Assembly (NCBI GenBank): GCA_965277625.1
Contig: OZ255827.1
Coordinates: 1,426,001 to 1,490,000, forward strand
Reading direction: 5' to 3'
DNA length: 64,000 nucleotides
From: G965195345 sp965277625
GTDB taxonomy: Bacteria; Pseudomonadota; Gammaproteobacteria; CAKMZV01
Part shown: positions 16,521-24,772 of the stretch, piece after piece
Layout of the letters: each line of letters begins with the position of its first letter
How positions within the stretch are numbered: the first letter of the stretch is position 1
The notes under the pieces: generated by a model
Seen by the model: the letters and a program-made list of their open reading frames with translations, nothing else
Told to the model about the DNA's origin: nothing
Database searches by the model: none
Position numbers and translations under genes: made by a program

Positions 16521-16916
16521 TTAAGAAGATTCATGCCGCGCTTTGATCTCCTCATTAATTTGCTTAAACGATTCAATCAATAAATCGCAATTTAACTCAA
16601 CCGCTTCGCATAAAGCGTTCATGTTGATGTACAGTTTTTTGTCTTTTTTGACAATGTCGCGTTTGATGACGCTCGGATGCGCCGGATGTTCGGGTGGTGT
16701 AAAAGACCATATGGTATAGACCCCATCATGGTTGGTCGTAAATAGATACCAGCCTTCATACTCTGATGCTTTGGCATTTGGGTCTTTTTTCAGTGCTTCA
16801 TAAGCTTCTTCCACGGTTTCGTGGCCAATGGCGGGCAAGGTTTCCAGTGCCATCACCCCATTCGCCAGCAAAAGCAGCAGCAATCCAATAAGGCTATTTA
16901 TGAGTTTTTTGTTCAT
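16521..16916 (-). CDS. Small secreted protein of unknown function (131 aa)
   Basis: The N-terminus has a typical signal peptide: MNKK, a long leucine run, then NGVMA with probable cleavage before LETLP. The mature part includes GWYLFTTNHDGVYTIWSFTPPEHPAHPSVIKR (shown only in part here), which reads as beta-rich. A helical tail carries two cysteines (NALCEAVELNCDLL) and ends in charged residues. It begins 12 nt after purL on the same strand and precedes another secreted small protein. I do not recognise the family, and I see no lipobox or membrane anchor. Confidence 0.6.
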   Translation of the reverse strand: MNKKLINSLIGLLLLLLANGVMALETLPAIGHETVEEAYEALKKDPNAKASEYEGWYLFTTNHDGVYTIWSFTPPEHPAHPSVIKRDIVKKDKKLYINMNALCEAVELNCDLLIESFKQINEEIKARHESS

Positions 16917-16928
16917 TTTGTTATCAAA

Positions 16929-19900
16929 CTAATCTAAAAACGTTCGAGCATTATAAAACAAGTGCATCCACGGGCTCTGCTCTGGCCAATCCGCTGGACA
17001 CCAAGAATATTGTACCTTACGGAAACATCTTTCGGCATGAGGCATACTGATGGTCACCCTGCCATCCTCTGAGGTTAAAGCCGTGATGCCCTGGGGTGAA
17101 CCATTAGGATTCAAAGGATACTGCTCGGTTACTTGACCTGCATGGTCCACATAGCGCATGGCAACAAGGTTTGACTCAAGGGTTTTATCAAAAGCTTCGG
17201 ATGAATCAAACAGAACCCGCCCTTCGGCGTGCGACACCACCACTGGCAAATGGGATCCGTGTAAGCCCCGCATCATGATCGAAGGATTGGCGGGTATTTC
17301 TACCATACTCAGCCGAGCTTCAAATTGGTGACTGTTGTTTTCGACAAAGGTCGGCCAGTGCTCACAGCCTGGTATGATTGATTTAAGAGAAGCCAACATT
17401 TGACAACCATTACAAGCGCCGAATGTAAAAGTCGTTGGTCGCTGAAAAAACGCTTCAAATTTTTGCCGCAATGCTGGGTTAAATAGAATTGATTTTGCCC
17501 AACCTTGACCTGCGCCCAGTACATCCCCGTAAGAAAATCCACCACAGACAGCCAAGCCATTGCAAGTTTGCAAAATGTCCGACCCTTCAAGCAAATCGTT
17601 CACATGAACATCAATGGGGTTAAATCCAGCTTGATAAAAGGCGGCGGCCATCTCGTTCTGACCATTTACCCCCTGTTCTCTCAAAATGGCCACTTTGGGC
17701 GCATCATTGCGATTGATCGTCCAATTCGAATTTGGTGTCTTAAAGGCAAAATCTGCGCCAAGTACAGGACTCATCCCAGAATTTTCAAGCTGACAACTAT
17801 TTTGGTACCACATTTGTGCGCATTCAGCATCATCGCGCGCCTGAGTCATCAGATAACTGTTTTTGCTCCATGTCGTCATCGCTTGTTGCAAATACATCGA
17901 TATGAGGTTTTGCTGACCTTTGACGATGTCCAACTGGTGATTGTCAGTTATCTGCCCTATGGCATGACAGCAGTGGTCTAAGCCATGTGCTGTTAATATC
18001 TGCATCACTTCGGCGTGTTTGCTCAATGGCGTTTGAAATACTGCGCCCAACTCTTCATTGAATAAAATGGCGTCGCCCTCTCCCATCAAAGAATCTAAAT
18101 CGATGGTCATGCCACGATGCGAGGCAAAAGCCATCTCGGCCAAGCAGGTAAACAGCCCACCATCGGAACGGTCATGATAGGCAAAAATCCAGTGGCGTTG
18201 TTTTAATGCCTTAAGGGCCTCATGCCATTGAATCAGAAGTTGCGCGTCGTCTAAATTGGGTGGAACATCGCCCAGTTGTTGGTACACCTCAGCATAAATG
18301 GATGCCCCCAAGCGGTTTTTGCCAGCGCCTAAATCAATAAGCCAGAGCTCGTTGTCGTTATCGGTCAACAAACACTGTGGAGTTAATGCTTCGCGTACAT
18401 CATCCACCACGGCAAAAGCAGAAAGCACGACCGACACAGGCGCTCGGACTTGTACTTTGTCTGTCCCTTCCTGCCAGCTCATTTGCATCGACATGGAATC
18501 CTTACCCACTGGAATGCTGATGCCCAGCTGTGGGCACAGTTCCATGCCAATGGCTTGCACCGCATCGTATAGATGCGCGCCCTCGTTGGGGTGATTCATG
18601 GCGACCATCCAGTTGGCAGACATTTTGATGTCTGATAGGCGCTTGATTGGCGCGCTCAAAGCATTCATCACCGCTTCAGCCACGCCCATTCGCGCAGAAG
18701 CCACTGCATCCAATGCAGCAATGGGGGTGCGCTCACCCACAGCAATGACTTCGCCGGCAAAGCCGTCAAAATCTCTTAATGAGACACCACAATCTGCCAC
18801 TGGGACTTGCCATGGGCCCACCATCTGATCGCGGTGTATCAATCCCCCGACAGAACGATCACCGATGGTGATCAAATAGGATTTATCGCCCACCGTCGGG
18901 TGCGATAGGATTTTTAAAGCACTTTGTTCTAAGTCTTTACTGGGACGTTTGAATGGTTTATGATGTGGTTTGGGACGACTCACCGAACGCTTTGGATTGG
19001 GTAGCTTACCCAATAACTTATTCAAGGGTAAATCGACCACCCTTTGCTGGTGTAAGGCATCGTCGATCACCAACACCTGATCGTCATCAGAATAACCAAC
19101 CACTGCAACGGGGCAACGCTCACGCTGGCACAAAGCCAAAAATTGGGGTAGATTTTCAGCCGCAATGCCCATCACATAACGCTCCTGTGATTCATTGCAC
19201 CAAATCTCTGCAGGACTCATACCGACTTCATCGATTAAAACATCGCGCAATTGAATGCGCCCACCCTGTTTGGCATCGGCCAATAATTCTGGCAAAGCAT
19301 TTGAAATACCACCCGCCCCCACATCGTGAATGGAAGTAATTGGGTTGGCTTCGTTCAGCCACACACAACGGTTGATCACCTCTTGGCACCGCCGTTGCAT
19401 CTCAGGATTATCACGTTGAACAGAGGCAAAATCTAAGGCACTGTTTTCCGAGCGATTGTCTTGACTTGAGCTTGCACCGCCGCCTAAGCCAATGAGCTGA
19501 GCGGGTCCGCCCAAAACAATCAAAGCCGTTTTATGCTTGAAGGATTCTTTCTCAACGGAGCCAACCATTTGCCCAATGCCCCCTGCGAGCATAATCGGCT
19601 TGTGATAGCCCAACCATGCACCGTCCTGGGTCGCTGTTGCTGCCAAATCCTCAGCCATCCAACTGCGAAAATAGCCATTGATCACAGGACGCCCAAATTC
19701 ATTGTTATAACTGGCTGCACCAATTGGGGCTTCAATCATTATCTGATAGGCACTGGCAATGTGTTCTGGTTGACCCACATTCATTTCCCAAGGCTGGGGA
19801 TGATTTGGAATATTTAAATGGGAGACGCTGTAACCGACTAAGCCTGCTTTGGGTTGGCCACCACGTCCAGTGGCCGCCTCATCGCGAATTTCGCCCCCTG

Positions 19901-20843
19901 CCCCCGTTGCCGCACCAGGCCGAGGCGAAATGGCGGTGGGATGATTGTGGGTTTCAACCTTTATTTGATGATGTATCACCGCTTCTTGAGCAGCGTATGC
20001 CCCATCAACAACCACCCACTTGGAACCTGAACCACCTTCAATCACAGCGGCATTATCCTCATAGGCTGACAAGGTCCCTTCTGGATTTGAGCGATGGGTA
20101 TTGCGAATCATATCAAACAAAGTCATGGATTGATCCACGCCATCGATATTCCACTGGGCATTGAATATTTTATGGCGACAATGCTCCGAATTGACCTGAG
20201 CAAACATCATCAGCTCAGCATCGGTTGGATTGCGTTCTAACTCAACAAATAAGGCATAAAAATAGTCCAGTTCAATGGCATTCAGAGCCAAACCTAAGGC
20301 TTCATTGGCGTGCTTTAATGGCGCCATACCTTGAGTTTTTATGTCATAGGTCGTCAATTTCTGGGGGGCATGCTGAGCAAACAACTGCTCAATGGTGTGG
20401 GGTTGGTGGATCAATGAACGGTGCCAAATCGTTTGAACCATCTTATCGTGCAACAAAGGCTTGATACAACGCACCGCTTGTGCATCAGCAAAAGCAGTCG
20501 ATTGCACACAGATGCCCTGCTCTACGCGTTCAATATGCCCAAAGCCCGCAATTTGCGCCAACTGAGTGGCCTTGGTTGACCATGGAGAGATCGTCCCAAT
20601 TCGAGGAGTCACAAGCAAGGAATGATCTGGCCATTCTAAAGTCGTTGGCGTTGCATTCAATAAGATGCCCAACTGAGTTATTTGAGTTGCGCTCAATGAC
20701 TGCTCAGCTTTTAACTGAACAAAATAACACCAATTTGATTGGATCGCTTCACAAGCGAAACCTGCAAATTGTAAATGTTGGGTAATCGCCCGCTGGCGAT
20801 GTTGGGAAAAATAAGGCTTGCCTTGAAAAACCAGCAATGCCAT
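16929..20843 (-). CDS. purL: Phosphoribosylformylglycinamidine synthase (FGAM synthase)
   Basis: The 1304-residue large-form PurL catalyses the glutamine-dependent fourth step of purine synthesis. The synthetase part shows EHCRHKIFNA, KVETHNHPTAISPRPGAATG and repeated glycine-rich ATP-binding blocks. The C-terminal class I glutaminase has GGFSYGDVLGAGQGWA, nucleophile C1144 in FGACNGCQML and the SHAEGR histidine segment. The length is close to the E. coli enzyme. It starts 2 nt after the stop of the small lipoprotein gene that follows dapA, so dapA-lipoprotein-purL is probably one transcript. Confidence 0.97.
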   Translation of the reverse strand: MALLVFQGKPYFSQHRQRAITQHLQFAGFACEAIQSNWCYFVQLKAEQSLSATQITQLGILLNATPTTLEWPDHSLLVTPRIGTISPWSTKATQLAQIAGFGHIERVEQGICVQSTAFADAQAVRCIKPLLHDKMVQTIWHRSLIHQPHTIEQLFAQHAPQKLTTYDIKTQGMAPLKHANEALGLALNAIELDYFYALFVELERNPTDAELMMFAQVNSEHCRHKIFNAQWNIDGVDQSMTLFDMIRNTHRSNPEGTLSAYEDNAAVIEGGSGSKWVVVDGAYAAQEAVIHHQIKVETHNHPTAISPRPGAATGAGGEIRDEAATGRGGQPKAGLVGYSVSHLNIPNHPQPWEMNVGQPEHIASAYQIMIEAPIGAASYNNEFGRPVINGYFRSWMAEDLAATATQDGAWLGYHKPIMLAGGIGQMVGSVEKESFKHKTALIVLGGPAQLIGLGGGASSSQDNRSENSALDFASVQRDNPEMQRRCQEVINRCVWLNEANPITSIHDVGAGGISNALPELLADAKQGGRIQLRDVLIDEVGMSPAEIWCNESQERYVMGIAAENLPQFLALCQRERCPVAVVGYSDDDQVLVIDDALHQQRVVDLPLNKLLGKLPNPKRSVSRPKPHHKPFKRPSKDLEQSALKILSHPTVGDKSYLITIGDRSVGGLIHRDQMVGPWQVPVADCGVSLRDFDGFAGEVIAVGERTPIAALDAVASARMGVAEAVMNALSAPIKRLSDIKMSANWMVAMNHPNEGAHLYDAVQAIGMELCPQLGISIPVGKDSMSMQMSWQEGTDKVQVRAPVSVVLSAFAVVDDVREALTPQCLLTDNDNELWLIDLGAGKNRLGASIYAEVYQQLGDVPPNLDDAQLLIQWHEALKALKQRHWIFAYHDRSDGGLFTCLAEMAFASHRGMTIDLDSLMGEGDAILFNEELGAVFQTPLSKHAEVMQILTAHGLDHCCHAIGQITDNHQLDIVKGQQNLISMYLQQAMTTWSKNSYLMTQARDDAECAQMWYQNSCQLENSGMSPVLGADFAFKTPNSNWTINRNDAPKVAILREQGVNGQNEMAAAFYQAGFNPIDVHVNDLLEGSDILQTCNGLAVCGGFSYGDVLGAGQGWAKSILFNPALRQKFEAFFQRPTTFTFGACNGCQMLASLKSIIPGCEHWPTFVENNSHQFEARLSMVEIPANPSIMMRGLHGSHLPVVVSHAEGRVLFDSSEAFDKTLESNLVAMRYVDHAGQVTEQYPLNPNGSPQGITALTSEDGRVTISMPHAERCFRKVQYSWCPADWPEQSPWMHLFYNARTFLD

Positions 20844-20845
20844 TG

Positions 20846-21034
20846 CTACTCTGATGCTTTGTTGTCTTCAGATTTAATGGGCGCCTCAATTTCTGGCGGA
20901 ATCGCTAATTCCTTCAGCATTTCATTGTCTCGCGCCGACTCGGTTTCAAAACCCAAGGTGCTGCATGATGACAGGACAAGCAACACAGTCAAACCCGTTA
21001 GGGTTTTAACACATAAGGACATCAATGATTTCAT
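20846..21034 (-). CDS. Very short lipoprotein downstream of dapA (possible minimal BamC)
   Basis: The 62-residue product has a lipoprotein signal ending in LSSC (lipidated C24), followed by a polar, proline-containing tail with ELAIPPEIEAPI. In E. coli and relatives the gene directly after dapA is bamC (nlpB), whose lipidated N-terminus is an unstructured segment with acidic and proline motifs that binds BamD. The position and the IPPEIEAPI-like segment suggest this is a BamC reduced to that segment, without the two globular domains. It overlaps dapA by 4 nt and ends 2 nt before purL. The BamC link is inference; an unrelated small lipoprotein is possible. Confidence 0.5.
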   Translation of the reverse strand: MKSLMSLCVKTLTGLTVLLVLSSCSTLGFETESARDNEMLKELAIPPEIEAPIKSEDNKASE

Positions 21035-21915
21035 GATAATGTGATCCCCGAATCGTTCATCGCTTGCTCAACCTTGGTGTAATTTGAGGCATCGAGGTCA
21101 ACCAGAGGCAAGCGCAGTGTTGCACCGCACAGGCCCATTCGACTCAAAGCCCACTTAACAGGTATGGGATTGGGTTCACAAAATAAAAACTCATGTAAAC
21201 CTCGCAACTGGTCATCAACCGCTTTGGCGCCAGTCAAATCGCCTGCCAAAGCCAGCGCATATAACTGGTGATTTAACTTGGGCGCTACATTGCCTGTAAC
21301 TGAAATGCCGCCATGACCGCCCAACTCCATAAACTGATACGCCGTGCCGTCATCGCCCGTCAAATAAGTGAAATCCTCACGGTTGATATGACTCTGTAAG
21401 GCCTGTAATCGATCCATTGAACCCGTTGCTTCCTTAATGCCAACGATATTGTCAATCTGGCTTAACCGTTGCACTGTCTCAGGCAAAATGTCCGTTACCG
21501 TCCGACCTGGTACATTGTATAAAAACTGTGGAATGGCCACCGCCTCTGCGATTGTTTTAAAATGCTGATACAACCCTTCTTGGGGTGGTTTATTGTAGTA
21601 AGGCACCACCAGCAAACAAGCGTCTGCGCCATCTTCTGTGGCTTTTTGAGTCAGCTCAATGGCTTCCTGAGTTGAATTTGCCCCCGTGCCCGCAATGACT
21701 GGAATGCGTTTATTTATGTACTGGATGGCATGACGAATGACCGAACGATGCTCAGTCACCGATAAAGTGGCCGACTCACCCGTCGTACCAACGATCACTA
21801 ATCCATCTGTGCCTTCCGCAATATGCCAATCGATCAACCGCTCTAAAGCTGGAAAATCAACTTGCCTGTCTTGCAAAAACGGCGTAATGAGTGCAACAAT
21901 GGATCCTTTAAACAT
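21031..21915 (-). CDS. dapA: 4-hydroxy-tetrahydrodipicolinate synthase
   Basis: The 294-residue enzyme condenses pyruvate and aspartate semialdehyde in lysine/diaminopimelate synthesis. Schiff-base K161 lies in IVGIKEATGS, and the catalytic Y133 is in FLYNVPGRT. The pyruvate-binding GTTGES is at 43-48. The length is typical. It leads the dapA-lipoprotein-purL run, and no gene for lysine regulation lies adjacent. I saw no recognisable lysine riboswitch in the 275-nt upstream spacer. Confidence 0.96.
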   Translation of the reverse strand: MFKGSIVALITPFLQDRQVDFPALERLIDWHIAEGTDGLVIVGTTGESATLSVTEHRSVIRHAIQYINKRIPVIAGTGANSTQEAIELTQKATEDGADACLLVVPYYNKPPQEGLYQHFKTIAEAVAIPQFLYNVPGRTVTDILPETVQRLSQIDNIVGIKEATGSMDRLQALQSHINREDFTYLTGDDGTAYQFMELGGHGGISVTGNVAPKLNHQLYALALAGDLTGAKAVDDQLRGLHEFLFCEPNPIPVKWALSRMGLCGATLRLPLVDLDASNYTKVEQAMNDSGITLS

Positions 21916-22190
21916 AGCGAGACTGTATTCAGTAATGGGATATAGCGGTCAATAATTCCGTCGCAAGGACGACTTAAATTCAATAGGCGATTGTAACGCA
22001 AAAGCCCCTTCGATTGTTTAATAACCCAGCATTTCCTGCCTCATTATGTTGCCTGCAAAAATTTATTTCCGCCTGCACTTGCGAGGACGTACAGAGCATA
22101 GTAAGATGAAAAATATCTATAAGTCAATAGGTCGCGAGGCAAGTTTGATTCCCCTTCACAAACTTTCTCAGACTCGTGTTTTATTCCCTT
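21916..22190. other. Spacer between the gene remnant and dapA
   Basis: This 275-nt stretch holds the dapA upstream region on the minus strand and the left end of the accessory insert. I see no gene, tRNA or recognisable attachment repeat. A 74-residue frame on the plus strand from 22046 has no support. Confidence 0.4.
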
Positions 22191-22574
22191 TTACAAATTT
22201 CCCAGTGCCAGAAGCTCATCGTCCAGTCCGCTACGGACAACTTGAATGGCGTTACTCTGTCGTGCGATAGTGTCACCAGTCACAGAGGACAATTGAAATG
22301 GGAAGAATGCTGGGTTATTTTTCAGCAATTCTAAGACTGCTTTCCCTTCTTTGTCAGTATTCAAAGCGGCTTCGTATAGAAGCATTGTAATATTTGGATT
22401 GCTGATTACCACCTGTTTACCTGGCTTATAACAGCCCTTGATTTTGGTATCCTTTAACACACCCCATGCGATAAAAGATCGAATGACATAGCGGGCATTT
22501 CTACGCACAGTTTCTCTGTCGCCATACTGCTCCCTTAAACGAGAGACTATATAGTCATGGATCTTGGACAGGGC
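22191..22574 (-). pseudogene. Decapitated gene remnant (about 126 residues of a C-terminus)
   Basis: Directly after the TAA of the AlbA_2 gene, and in the same frame, a reading frame continues as ALSKIHDYIVSRLREQYG… for about 126 residues to its own stop. A GTG at 22508 gives a 105-residue ORF, but the protein-like sequence extends upstream of it (DYIVSRLREQYGDRETVRR) with no good start. The segment RYVIRSFIAWGVLKD looks like the conserved core of a longer protein. I infer that its N-terminal part was lost in a deletion that joined it to the AlbA_2 gene. The family is not recognised. It could still be a short expressed gene from GTG 22508. Confidence 0.45.
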
Positions 22575-24470
22575 TTAGTCACTTGATGCTTCCCATGCTT
22601 CTAATAACCTCGAACCATGTTCAGAAATGATATACTTCTGATTTCTATCTTTGGGATTTTCCGGAATTGTCATTTGAATAAACTCGTTGCTCAGTAATTT
22701 TTCCAAGCTACGTTTGAAATTCCCTGTTCTAGATTTATAGCCGGTTGCTTGAAGCAATTCTTGCCCAGATTTTTGTTCTTTTCTTAGGACTGACAATATC
22801 TTTTGTTCTGTAGGGGTAAGATTAAAATCGAACTTAACCTGAGCTTCTTGACTCATTTTTTCATCTATAAATAATCTTTCTTGGGCCTTTCTTGGGCCTT
22901 TCTTGGGCCTTTCTTGGGCCTTTCTTGGACCAAGTGACTTAACTTGAGCCTTCATTTGGTTTTCATAGATACCTTCATGATACACAACATCATACTCCCA
23001 CTTATGTAAGATTTTTTTAATCCGAGGCGCTAATTCAAAAGTGTTTTCAAAATTTTGAATCAATAAGGCATTCTTAATCAACTGTTTGGTAAGATCTAAA
23101 CATCTACTTTTTGACTGAATGAGAACGCCCTCCAAATCAGTTAGGGAGAGAGGCGTCTTTTTTTTACAAGCATAAGCAAAAACAACAGCCTCATCCTCAG
23201 AAAGAGGGACGCCTATCGTTTGTTGGAAATTCAATTGATCATCAGTGAGCAGGATGTCCTTCTTGAGGATGAGTTCAAATGCTTTTTTCGATTTGTCATT
23301 GGTTACCTCTGGTGGAACATACCCCAAACGTCGCCAAGACTCGTACACTGAACGCAATCCCCAACCAGCATTTTCACTGAAACCAATTCTACGAAATGCA
23401 GTAACAATAAGGGGGTTGCGGTTCTCTTTTTCACCTGGCGTTAATAAATTACTGTCAGTATCAAAAGCATCGCCAGGATTCCAGAATCGCGTTAAATCTG
23501 CATAATGTTGGATGACTGGCTTACGTGAATGGTCCGCATAATCCTGATGGATGAGTGTATTGATGATTGATTCACGAAATGCCACATAACCCACTGGTTC
23601 ATCTTTTCGTTGCAAGGTTTCGGGATCAATTTCAAATGGAATTTCTGCAAATCGATAAAACCATTCCATAATTGACACCCATGCTTGTACTAAGTTATAT
23701 TCACAAACTGTTCGGTCGTGCCATCTACCTTCACCAATATGTTCAGATTTATAAAGGTAACGCTGACAATCCATAATTGGGCGAGGGAGAATCCCATGCA
23801 AAGACCCATCTTGCCCAAATAGCAGAATAGATGCTACCGTCGGTTTTCTGCCTGATGATGTGTCTTTGATTAGACCAAACTGAAAGAGAAAATCTTCGTT
23901 ACTCAAATCAGCATAACTGCGATTGTCAGCCTTGCTTTCATACCTTTGTCGATACCAGACAATGTCTTTTTCATTGAAACATTCGCCTATATCAAAATCA
24001 AGAGTACTGCTGTCATACCGCTCAATTGAAGCATCTGTTAGAAAACGATTTAATTCATTTTGAGTACATTCTACATCGCAGGCACCCTTACGCAAAAAGC
24101 TTCTCTTGATACTACCATTCAGATAAACGGGTTTGTCTTTACGAAGTACTTCGGGGACGTAAAAAACAAGCACACTTTTCCCTGTTACCGTATGCAAATT
24201 TGCTTTAACATCAATAATGGTGCTGAATTTATCCTTTTGTCTTAGAGTCGATAAAAATTCATTTTGAATCTTATCGACATTTGCAACACCAACAATTTCA
24301 AAGTCAGCGTCATCTTTTTTAACACCAAAAACAAGGTAACCGCCATCTGTATTAGCAAAGGCCGACACAGTTTTATATGCTTCTTTGGACACGGCCTCCT
24401 TTGCTTCCTTAAACTCAATATCTTTCCACTCATGCTGACTGAGGCGCTTTAAAAATTCTTGTTCTGTCAT
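22575..24470 (-). CDS. AlbA_2 (Schlafen-type) domain putative regulator with ATPase-like domain and C-terminal winged helix
   Basis: The 631-residue product starts with an AlbA_2/SLFN domain (about 10-135): EWKDIEFKEAKEAVS, AFANTDGGYLVFGVKKDD. A divergent GHKL/HATPase_c_4-like part follows (about 290-400): AFRESIINTLIHQDYAD and FRRIGFSENAGWGLRS. The C-terminus (about 545-631) is a winged helix, TPTEQKILSVLRKEQKSGQELL onward. Between them, residues about 513-531 form a duplicated linker, GPRKAQERPKK then GPRKAQERLFI, encoded by an 11-bp tandem repeat. Such proteins occur in mobile and defence-associated regions and are annotated as transcriptional regulators; their role is mostly unproven. It lies between housekeeping genes beside a gene remnant, which suggests horizontal origin. 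Confidence 0.75.
   Translation of the reverse strand: MTEQEFLKRLSQHEWKDIEFKEAKEAVSKEAYKTVSAFANTDGGYLVFGVKKDDADFEIVGVANVDKIQNEFLSTLRQKDKFSTIIDVKANLHTVTGKSVLVFYVPEVLRKDKPVYLNGSIKRSFLRKGACDVECTQNELNRFLTDASIERYDSSTLDFDIGECFNEKDIVWYRQRYESKADNRSYADLSNEDFLFQFGLIKDTSSGRKPTVASILLFGQDGSLHGILPRPIMDCQRYLYKSEHIGEGRWHDRTVCEYNLVQAWVSIMEWFYRFAEIPFEIDPETLQRKDEPVGYVAFRESIINTLIHQDYADHSRKPVIQHYADLTRFWNPGDAFDTDSNLLTPGEKENRNPLIVTAFRRIGFSENAGWGLRSVYESWRRLGYVPPEVTNDKSKKAFELILKKDILLTDDQLNFQQTIGVPLSEDEAVVFAYACKKKTPLSLTDLEGVLIQSKSRCLDLTKQLIKNALLIQNFENTFELAPRIKKILHKWEYDVVYHEGIYENQMKAQVKSLGPRKAQERPKKGPRKAQERLFIDEKMSQEAQVKFDFNLTPTEQKILSVLRKEQKSGQELLQATGYKSRTGNFKRSLEKLLSNEFIQMTIPENPKDRNQKYIISEHGSRLLEAWEASSD
22877..22931. 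repeat. 11-bp coding tandem repeat, 5 units (4 perfect, 1 imperfect)
   Basis: Plus-strand unit TTTCTTGGGCC occurs at 22877, 22888, 22899 and 22910, with a fifth copy at 22921 reading TTTCTTGGACC. Three units (33 nt) restore the frame, which gives the 11-residue protein repeat. Gain or loss of a single unit shifts the frame. In both shifted frames a stop follows at once: TAG at 22865-22867 or TGA at 22861-22863 on the minus strand. The repeat therefore has the form of a phase-variable switch. Confidence 0.85.
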
Positions 24471-24753
24471 GATTTATCAATAGATCGGGTTACTGCTTGG
24501 TCGTACCACAAGAGGAGTTGGGTGTCTGCCTCAAGTATGTTGTGCGAAATTTTACGGCAACATCAATGATGAAATTATAATCGCGGTTCTGACATGCTGC
24601 CTGCCATCTTCAGATCACACAGATTGACTCAGATTGTATAAGGAAAAAGATAGATAGATTGCGTGTGCGAGTTGGCATCTTCCGTTTTGCTGTACTCAGC
24701 ACGTTTCTCCTAAATGGAGAAGAAGTTTAGGTAAAAGTACGGAAGGAAAAGGG
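24471..24753. other. Spacer between the metallopeptidase gene and the AlbA_2 gene
   Basis: This 283-nt stretch holds no ORF or RNA gene I can support. It must contain the AlbA_2 promoter on the minus strand, but I see no convincing -35/-10 pair. A short TTCTCC-TAAAT-GGAGAA hairpin lies at 24705-24721 without a following T run. Confidence 0.4.
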
Positions 24754-24772
24754 TTAGAAGCGTTGTTCTAAC
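24753..24772 (-). terminator. Weak hairpin over the metallopeptidase stop codon
   Basis: GTTAGAA pairs with TTCTAAC around a 6-nt loop. On the minus strand it is followed by CCTTTTCCTT. The stem has low GC and includes the stop codon, so it is at best a weak intrinsic terminator separating the peptidase gene from the AlbA_2 gene. Confidence 0.3.

Noticed and set aside
17505..17981. 158-residue plus-strand ORF
   Set aside because: It is antisense to purL and low in protein-like features.
24705..24721. TTCTCC-TAAAT-GGAGAA hairpin
   Set aside because: Six-bp stem with no T run on either side; not a credible terminator.
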